A DNA stretch of 64,000 bases from Streptomyces fumigatiscleroticus (GTDB lineage: Bacteria > Actinomycetota > Actinomycetes > Streptomycetales > Streptomycetaceae). Below the pieces are notes generated by a model. That model was not told the origin of the DNA and did no database searches. It worked only from the letters and a program-made list of their open reading frames with translations. The position numbers and the translations under genes were made by a program. Each line of letters opens with the position of its first letter. Positions within the stretch are counted from its first letter, which is position 1. The stretch covers positions 124,001 through 188,000 of the forward strand of contig NZ_BMQF01000006.1 in assembly GCF_014647975.1 (NCBI RefSeq). Reading direction: 5' to 3'. Of the stretch, positions 57,875 through 64,000 are shown piece by piece.

Positions 57875-59269
57875 ATGCGTCTTGCCCGTGGTGTCCCCTT
57901 CGTCGCCGCCGTCCTCACGGCGGCGGCTCTCACCGGCCCGGCTCCCGCCGCCACGGCGGCCGGCGATGAGCACTGCGCACACCAGGAACGCGTGCGCGTG
58001 CCGGGTGCGGCCTCGCAGCGCAGTGCCTGTCTGACCGATCTGACCACCGCGGGGCTGGCGGGCACCCCGTACACCGACCTGACCGACCAGGCCGGACTGA
58101 CGGCCCGAGCCACCCGTACGCCGTCCGGTGTCCCGGGCATCCAGATCGACGGGTACTTCCCGGACTCCTCGCACTTCAACGGCACACACGGCTGGCAGCA
58201 CGACGCGCAGTTCGTGATCCGGCTGCCGGATCACTGGAACGGCGGTCTGGTCGTGACCGGCGCACCGGGCACGCGCAAGCAGTACGCGACGGACACGGCG
58301 ATCTCCGACCAGGTGCTCGCGCGGGGTTACGCGTACGCGGCGACCGACAAGGGCAACAGCGGGGCCGACTTCTACCGCGACGGGAAGCGGCCCGGCGACG
58401 CGGTCGCCGAATGGAACGCGCGGACCACCCAGCTCACCCGGGCTGCCCGCCGGACGCTGGCCCAGCGCTACGGGTACGCTCCGCGCCGCACCTACGTCAC
58501 CGGCATCTCCAACGGCGGCTACCTCACCCGCTGGCAACTGGAGAACCATCCCGAGCTGTACGACGGCGGCGTGGACTGGGAGGGTGCCCTGTGGACCGCG
58601 GACGGCCCCAGCCTGCTCACGTCGCTGCCGACCGCGGTGGCCCGCACGCTCGGCACCGCGGGGGACGACGACCTCTACGCGGCGGGCTTCGCTCGGGGCT
58701 CCGAGTTCCTCTGGCCGTACCACGAGAAGGCGTACTGGGGGCTCACCCAGAAGATCTACCGTGCCGAGTTCGACCCGGCGTACGACCCCGCCTGTCCCGG
58801 CCCGACCGCCGGGACCACCCTGGAGCAGATCCTGGCGCCGTGCGCCTCGGACGCGGCGTACGACTACGCGTCACGTCCCGCCTCCGTGCACCGTGCCGTG
58901 GCCCGGGTGGCGCTGACCGGGCGCATCGGCAGACCGCTGATCACGCTGCACGGCGATCTGGACGCGCTGCTGCCCCGGGCCGCCGACTCGGACGTGTACG
59001 CGCGCATGGTGAAGGCCGGCGGACGCGGCACGCTGCACCGCTTCTACACGATCCGGGGCGGCACGCACGTCGACGGGCTGTACGACACGTACCCGGACCG
59101 GTTGCGGCCGATCCTGCCCTGCTACCGGTCGGCGTTCGACGCGCTGGTGGCCTGGGTCGAGCGGGGCGTCCGGCCGCCCGCGGACCACACGGTGGGCCGG
59201 CCCGCGGACGGCGACCTGGTCAACTCCTGCGCGCTGGCCGGAGGGGCGGCCACCGCGGCAGCGCGTTAG
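57875..59269 (+). CDS. Secreted alpha/beta hydrolase, tannase/feruloyl esterase- or 3HB-oligomer hydrolase-like
   Basis: A 464-residue exported enzyme. A Sec signal (RLARGVPFVAAVLTAAALTG) ends near residue 30. The catalytic Ser is in TGISNGGYLTRWQLENHPEL (GxSxGG), with oxyanion-side LVVTGAPGTRKQYATDTAIS; the C-terminus has LITLHGDLDALLPRAADSDV (Asp) and IRGGTHVDGLY (His). Cysteines near the ends may form disulphides. It probably cleaves esters outside the cell. ATG 57875 has CGGAGG before it; GTG 57872 is adjacent and in frame. Confidence 0.78.
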   Translation: MRLARGVPFVAAVLTAAALTGPAPAATAAGDEHCAHQERVRVPGAASQRSACLTDLTTAGLAGTPYTDLTDQAGLTARATRTPSGVPGIQIDGYFPDSSHFNGTHGWQHDAQFVIRLPDHWNGGLVVTGAPGTRKQYATDTAISDQVLARGYAYAATDKGNSGADFYRDGKRPGDAVAEWNARTTQLTRAARRTLAQRYGYAPRRTYVTGISNGGYLTRWQLENHPELYDGGVDWEGALWTADGPSLLTSLPTAVARTLGTAGDDDLYAAGFARGSEFLWPYHEKAYWGLTQKIYRAEFDPAYDPACPGPTAGTTLEQILAPCASDAAYDYASRPASVHRAVARVALTGRIGRPLITLHGDLDALLPRAADSDVYARMVKAGGRGTLHRFYTIRGGTHVDGLYDTYPDRLRPILPCYRSAFDALVAWVERGVRPPADHTVGRPADGDLVNSCALAGGAATAAAR

Positions 59270-59273
59270 CGCC

Positions 59274-59456
59274 TCAACGGCCCAGCTCCTTGCGTGAGAC
59301 ACGGCGCAGCCTGCGCCGCTGCGAGGGGTCGAGTGCGAGGTACGCGGCGGCCGGGACTCCCAGGACTATCAGGAGGGCGGCCCACCAGGGCAGCCAGATC
59401 ATCAGGATGATCCCGGCCACCACACCCCCTGTGGCGATCTTGGCGTTCTTCGACAT
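59274..59456 (-). CDS. Small membrane protein
   Basis: A 60-residue protein with hydrophobic segments (ATGGVVAGIILMIWLPWWAA, LLIVLGVPAAAYLAL) and a basic C-terminus (RRRLRRVSRKELGR). AAGGAGG stands upstream of ATG 59456, and codon usage is typical, supporting a real short gene. Function unknown; the basic tail suggests a C-terminus in the cytoplasm. It is convergent with the esterase-like gene by 4 bp. Confidence 0.7.
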   Translation of the reverse strand: MSKNAKIATGGVVAGIILMIWLPWWAALLIVLGVPAAAYLALDPSQRRRLRRVSRKELGR

Positions 59457-59606
59457 GAGTGTCGCCTCCTTCGCGGCCGTCGCCGCTCTCTGTCCTGGAA
59501 ACGGGCCCGCGCTCGCGGCGGTTCCGCACCACGACCCTGAGACGTCCCCGAGGTACGACCCCGACTCGTCCCTGACATCCGCAGGCAGCTCGAGCCCCGG
59601 CAGCAC

Positions 59607-60002
59607 TCACCGTCCTCTACGTAGCGACCTACTCGGCCTACTCCACATCCCGGGGACGGTTGAGGTGCAGGGCCCGCACGCGCGCGTGCCGCCCTCGAGG
59701 CCGCCCGGAACTCGAGGCCGCCCGGACGGCAACGAACAACCGCCGGTGCGGCAGCGCGCTGCCGTTGGGTGCCTGCGGGCAGCGCGGCACAGGGTCCGGC
59801 GACAGCTGTGGCAGCGGCGGAGGTGACGGCCGGAGACGCAGGTCCCCGTGATGCCTGGTGTACGCGGGCCCGGCCCCTTCCTGCGGTTCCTCCGGGACCG
59901 TCGCCCGTGCGGCTCGCTCCCCTCGTCATGGGCCGCGTCCCGCCACCACTCGGCGTCCTGCCGCCACTCGGCCGAAGCGGGCCCCTCGGGCGAACCGGAC
60001 AC
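59607..60002 (-). CDS. Doubtful hypothetical ORF, possibly frameshifted
   Basis: The reverse strand offers a 131-residue frame from an ATG at 60002: MSGSPEGPASAEWRQDAEWW and RDAAHDEGSEPHGRRSRRNR, then an Arg/Cys-rich stretch. From about 59920 a second frame reads more naturally (VPEEPQEGAGPAYTRHHGDL, RLRPSPPPLPQLSPDPVPRC) to a stop near 59642, hinting at a frameshifted gene. No domain is recognised and the opposite strand is equally open. The 59457-60221 stretch holds no gene I can firmly support. Confidence 0.25.
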   Translation of the reverse strand: MSGSPEGPASAEWRQDAEWWRDAAHDEGSEPHGRRSRRNRRKGPGPRTPGITGTCVSGRHLRRCHSCRRTLCRAARRHPTAARCRTGGCSLPSGRPRVPGGLEGGTRACGPCTSTVPGMWSRPSRSLRRGR

Positions 60003-60174
60003 ATGGCGTCGTGGTGAGAGGGCACCGGTCCGGTACGCGCTCCACCGCGACGGATGCCCGGGAGACGCGTTTCGCGGGCCGTCGCGGACTCGATCAGGCC
60101 GGCACCGGCACGCCAGGCCACGACGATCGGATGACGACGGACGGCCCCTTGGATCCCCGGACCGGTACGGCCCG

Positions 60175-60215
60175 GCGCCAGCGGGCGGACCGGCAGCGCC
60201 AGCGGGCGGACCGGC
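60175..60215. repeat. Duplicated 20-bp element
   Basis: GCGCCAGCGGGCGGACCGGC occurs twice, at 60175-60194 and 60196-60215, one base apart, just beyond the 3' end of the proline-rich membrane protein gene. Role unknown. Confidence 0.8.
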
Positions 60216-60221
60216 CCGCCG

Positions 60222-60680
60222 TCACCGTGCCAAAGCGTCCGCCAGCGACGGGAGCAGCGACTCCAGATCACTCGGCAGTCCGCTCGGCAGTCCGCTCGGC
60301 AGCTCGCTGGGGAAAGCCGACGGCAAGGACGGCAGTTCGCTGGGCAGCCTGCTCGGCAGCTCGGACGGGATACGGAAGGAGGGGCTCGGCGAACGGCCGG
60401 TGCTCGTGCCGCCTCCCCCCGGCTTCTCGCCCGGTGAGTCGTCGCTTCCGGAGGCCAGCAGCACGATGGTGGTGAGAACGCCGATGGCCACGATCGCGGC
60501 GAGCAGGAGGAGCAGCGGATTCCGGCCCCTCCTCGGGCCGTTTTCTCCGCCCGGGCCGGGAGCACCCGGCGGCCCCTGTCCCACGTCGAAGCCGTCCGGA
60601 GGTGGTCCGAAGCCGCCCCCGGGTGGCGGCGCGTCACTCGGCGGCCCGGGCGGCTGAGGCGGTACGGGCGGCATGGCCAT
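60222..60680 (-). CDS. Proline-rich single-pass membrane protein with PSELPS repeats
   Basis: A 152-residue protein. Residues about 1-45 are Pro/Gly-rich cytoplasmic sequence (PPQPPGPPSDAPPPGGGFGP), then basic PRRGRN, one membrane helix (LLLLLAAIVAIGVLTTIVLL) and an extracellular tail of Ser/Pro/Leu repeats (PSELPSRLPSELPSLPSAFP, SELPSGLPSGLPSDLESLLP). This layout is common in Streptomyces proteins of unknown role. ATG 60680 is used; the frame is open to 60791 and no strong ribosome binding site is seen, so the start is uncertain. Confidence 0.65.
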   Translation of the reverse strand: MAMPPVPPQPPGPPSDAPPPGGGFGPPPDGFDVGQGPPGAPGPGGENGPRRGRNPLLLLLAAIVAIGVLTTIVLLASGSDDSPGEKPGGGGTSTGRSPSPSFRIPSELPSRLPSELPSLPSAFPSELPSGLPSGLPSDLESLLPSLADALAR

Positions 60681-60825
60681 ACCGACAAGGGTCGCGTCGG
60701 GCCGGGCACGGCGCGACCCCCGCGCGGAGGTTGATACGGACCCATGGCACGGACCGTACGGTTCCGGGGCGATCCGCGCGGAGGCCTTCACGGTGTGGCC
60801 ACGTGCGCCACCTGTGAGGGTCCTC

Positions 60826-61094
60826 GCGCGCGGAGGCCCTCACGCGCCGGGAGGCTCTCGCCCGGAGGGACTCTCGCCCCGAGAGGCTCCCGCCCGCAGG
60901 AGCTCCCGCGCCGAGAGGCTCCCGCCCGGAAGGGCTCCCACGCGGAGGAACTCCCATGCGGAAAACTCCCGCCCGGAAGGGTCCCGCGCGAAGGACCCCC
61001 CGCGCCGAGAGGCCCGCCCAGAAGAACTCCCGCCCGGAAAGGTTCCCGCCCGCGGGAGCTCCGCGCCGAGAGGCTCCCGCCCGGAAAGGCTCCC
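60826..61094. repeat. 16-bp degenerate minisatellite, about 17 copies
   Basis: Head-to-tail units of 16 bp, rarely 15 or 17-18, run between the proline-rich protein gene and xylA, with consensus GCCCGGARRGGCTCCC alternating with GCGCCGAGAGGCTCCC. Several units are identical (for example at 60908-60923 and again near 61062-61077). The number of bases per unit is inconsistent with a conserved reading frame. The array occupies most of the 531-bp gap 60681-61211, which has no evident gene. Confidence 0.88.
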
Positions 61095-61152
61095 GCGCGC
61101 CGAGCGCGACAGCGCGCGCCCACGACCGGCCACGCGTGTCGGACGGCCTTCA

Positions 61153-61191
61153 CGCTTGACCGGTCACGCCGTACACGTGACCGGTCAAGCG
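61153..61191. terminator. Perfect 16-bp-arm hairpin downstream of xylA
   Basis: CGCTTGACCGGTCACG (61153-61168) and CGTGACCGGTCAAGCG (61176-61191) are exact inverted repeats with a 7-nt loop. The hairpin lies 20 bp beyond the xylA stop in its direction of transcription, so it is very likely the xylA transcription terminator. No U-tract follows, as is common in GC-rich actinobacteria. Confidence 0.85.
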
Positions 61192-61211
61192 GCGCAACGC
61201 GCGCGTGGACG

Positions 61212-62558
<1,347 letters not shown>

Positions 62559-64000
62559 ATGTCAGCAGCCGAGGGTCCGCTCGTCGTCGGCGTGGACACG
62601 TCCACCCAGTCCACCAAGGCGCTGGTCGTCGACGCGGCCACCGGCCGGGTCGTCGCGAGCGGCCAGGCGCCGCACACCGTGTCCTCCGGGGCCGGCCGGG
62701 AGAGCGACCCGCGCCAGTGGTGGGACGCCCTGTGCGAGGCCCTGCGCCAGTGCGGGGACGCGGCCCGCGAGGCCGCCGCGGTGTCGATCGGCGGGCAGCA
62801 GCACGGCCTGGTCACCCTGGACGCCCAGGGCGAACCGGTGCGTCCGGCCCTGCTGTGGAACGACGTGCGCTCGGCGCCGCAGGCCCGCCGGCTGATCGAC
62901 GACCTGGGCGGGCCGAAGGCCTGGGCGGAGCGCACGGGCAGTGTGCCCAGCGCCTCCTTCACGGTCACCAAGTGGGCCTGGCTGGCCGAGAACGAGCCGG
63001 AGGCGGTCCGCGCCACCAGAGCCGTACGCCTTCCGCACGACTACCTCACCGAACGCCTCACCGGGCAGGGCACGACCGACCGCGGCGACGCCTCCGGCAC
63101 CGGCTGGTGGGCCTCCGGCACCGAGACATACGACGAGGACGTCCTCGCGCGCGTGGAGCTCGATCCCGCCCTGCTGCCCCGGGTCGTCCGGCCCGGCGAG
63201 GTGGCCGGCACCGTGCGCGACGGCCACGACCTGCCGTTCGCCAAGGGCACCCTGGTGGCCCCCGGCACCGGCGACAACGCCGCCGCCGCGCTGGGCCTCG
63301 GGGTGCGCCCCGGCACGCCGGTGATGAGCCTGGGCACGTCGGGCACCGTGTACGCGGTGTCGCGGCGGCGGCCCGCGGACCCGACCGGCACCGTGGCCGG
63401 CTTCGCCGACGCACGCGGTGACTGGCTGCCACTGGCCTGCACCCTCAACTGCACGCTCGCCGTGGACCGCGTCGCCGCCCTGCTGCACCTGGACCGGGAG
63501 GCCGTCGAACCCGGCACATCGGTCACGCTGCTGCCCTACCTGGACGGCGAACGCACCCCGAACCTGCCGCACGCCTCCGGCCTGCTGCACGGTCTGCGCC
63601 ACGACACCACCGCCGGCCAACTGCTCCAGGCGGCCTACGACGGTGCCGTGCACTCGCTGCTCGGTGCCCTGGACCTGGTCCTGGACGAGGACGCGGATCC
63701 CTCCGCACCGCTGCTGCTGATCGGCGGCGGCGCCCGCGGTGCTGCCTGGCAGCAGACCGTACGACGGCTGTCGGGCCGCCCCGTGCAGATTCCCGAGGCG
63801 AAGGAACTGGTCGCCCTCGGTGCCGCGGCGCAGGCGGCCGGCCTGCTGACCGGGGAGGACCCGGCCGCGGTGGCCCGCCGCTGGAACACCGCCGCCGGGC
63901 CTGTGCTGGAGGCGGTGGAACGGGACGAGACGACGCTGGCCAGGATCGCCGGGGTACTCTCCGACGCGTCTCCGCTGCTGGAGCGGGGCACCGACACCCG
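62559..64000 (+). CDS. xylB: Xylulokinase (3' end outside window)
   Basis: A FGGY-family kinase, 480 residues visible. It phosphorylates D-xylulose to D-xylulose 5-phosphate, the step after XylA, feeding the pentose phosphate pathway. Motifs: VVGVDTSTQSTKALVVDAAT (phosphate 1), SIGGQQHGLVTLDAQGEPVR (substrate), LLWNDVRS, VAPGTGDNAAAALGLGVRPG with the catalytic Asp, MSLGTSGTVYAV (phosphate 2) and LLLIGGGARGAAWQQTVRRL (adenosine). It is nearly complete; the family is about 480-490 residues, so little is missing. ATG 62559 follows GAGGGAG. Confidence 0.96.
   Translation, partial: MSAAEGPLVVGVDTSTQSTKALVVDAATGRVVASGQAPHTVSSGAGRESDPRQWWDALCEALRQCGDAAREAAAVSIGGQQHGLVTLDAQGEPVRPALLWNDVRSAPQARRLIDDLGGPKAWAERTGSVPSASFTVTKWAWLAENEPEAVRATRAVRLPHDYLTERLTGQGTTDRGDASGTGWWASGTETYDEDVLARVELDPALLPRVVRPGEVAGTVRDGHDLPFAKGTLVAPGTGDNAAAALGLGVRPGTPVMSLGTSGTVYAVSRRRPADPTGTVAGFADARGDWLPLACTLNCTLAVDRVAALLHLDREAVEPGTSVTLLPYLDGERTPNLPHASGLLHGLRHDTTAGQLLQAAYDGAVHSLLGALDLVLDEDADPSAPLLLIGGGARGAAWQQTVRRLSGRPVQIPEAKELVALGAAAQAAGLLTGEDPAAVARRWNTAAGPVLEAVERDETTLARIAGVLSDASPLLERGTDT

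Noticed and set aside
59848..60657. 269-residue forward frame in the 60-kb region
   Set aside because: Antisense to the proline-rich membrane protein; its repeats mirror the PSELPS coding repeats.

Overview
The window is very GC-rich DNA with strongly G/C-biased third codon positions, GTG starts and purine-rich ribosome binding sites. Together with a cvn-type conservon, several F420-dependent oxidoreductase-like proteins, many TetR/LysR/MarR/PadR regulators and genes typical of streptomycetes (DUF5997, DUF2267, DUF5709, type B L31), this points to a Streptomyces chromosome. No phage, IS element, plasmid gene, tRNA, rRNA or CRISPR array was seen.

Layout. 0-11 kb: a partial TetR gene with a palindromic operator and a divergent single-chain acyl-CoA carboxylase; a secreted GH127-type arabinofuranosidase with an inserted lectin-like domain; an HTH-less LysR-like protein opposite DUF5997; a LysR regulator divergent from an SRPBCC protein and an NAD(P)-dependent dehydrogenase; a PPOX-fold protein. 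11-17 kb: two DUF2267 proteins, a DUF1360 protein and a frameshifted small kinase; then an MGDG-synthase-like glycosyltransferase opposite an SDR, a DMT transporter and a NodB deacetylase, a possible envelope glycolipid locus. 17-23 kb: an overlapping four-gene operon for a PaoABC-like molybdenum hydroxylase with its XdhC maturation factor, apparently controlled by a divergent TetR through two identical operators. 23-29 kb: a P450 and a class I terpene synthase with an atypical metal-binding motif, followed by a large LAL (LuxR) regulator.

29-41 kb: DUF4241 protein, YjbQ-family protein, flavoprotein, MltG-like lytic transglycosylase, a MarR gene divergent from an ABC exporter, an L,D-transpeptidase, and a second, asymmetric heterodimeric ABC exporter. 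41-46 kb: DUF5709, L31 type B, a membrane hydrolase-like protein, a Ski2-like helicase with a DUF3516 tail and acyl-CoA thioesterase II. 46-53 kb: an orphan roadblock protein and DUF6397 protein, a PPOX protein, and an MHYT-cvnA-cvnB-cvnC-cvnD signalling cluster. 53-60 kb: methyltransferase, PadR with a divergent alpha/beta hydrolase, an MpaB-type oxygenase, hypotheticals and a secreted esterase-like hydrolase. 60-64 kb: a proline-rich membrane protein and the divergent xylose genes xylA and xylB (xylB reaches the window end).

A recurring theme is intergenic tandem repeats with unrelated units (27, 19, 41, 10, 20 and 16 bp), mostly near gene ends or in leaders. The observations most worth a second look are the terpene synthase whose NSE triad has Pro in place of Asn, the complementary degenerate sites of the heterodimeric exporter, the MHYT-linked conservon with its extra roadblock paralogue, and the repeat arrays.
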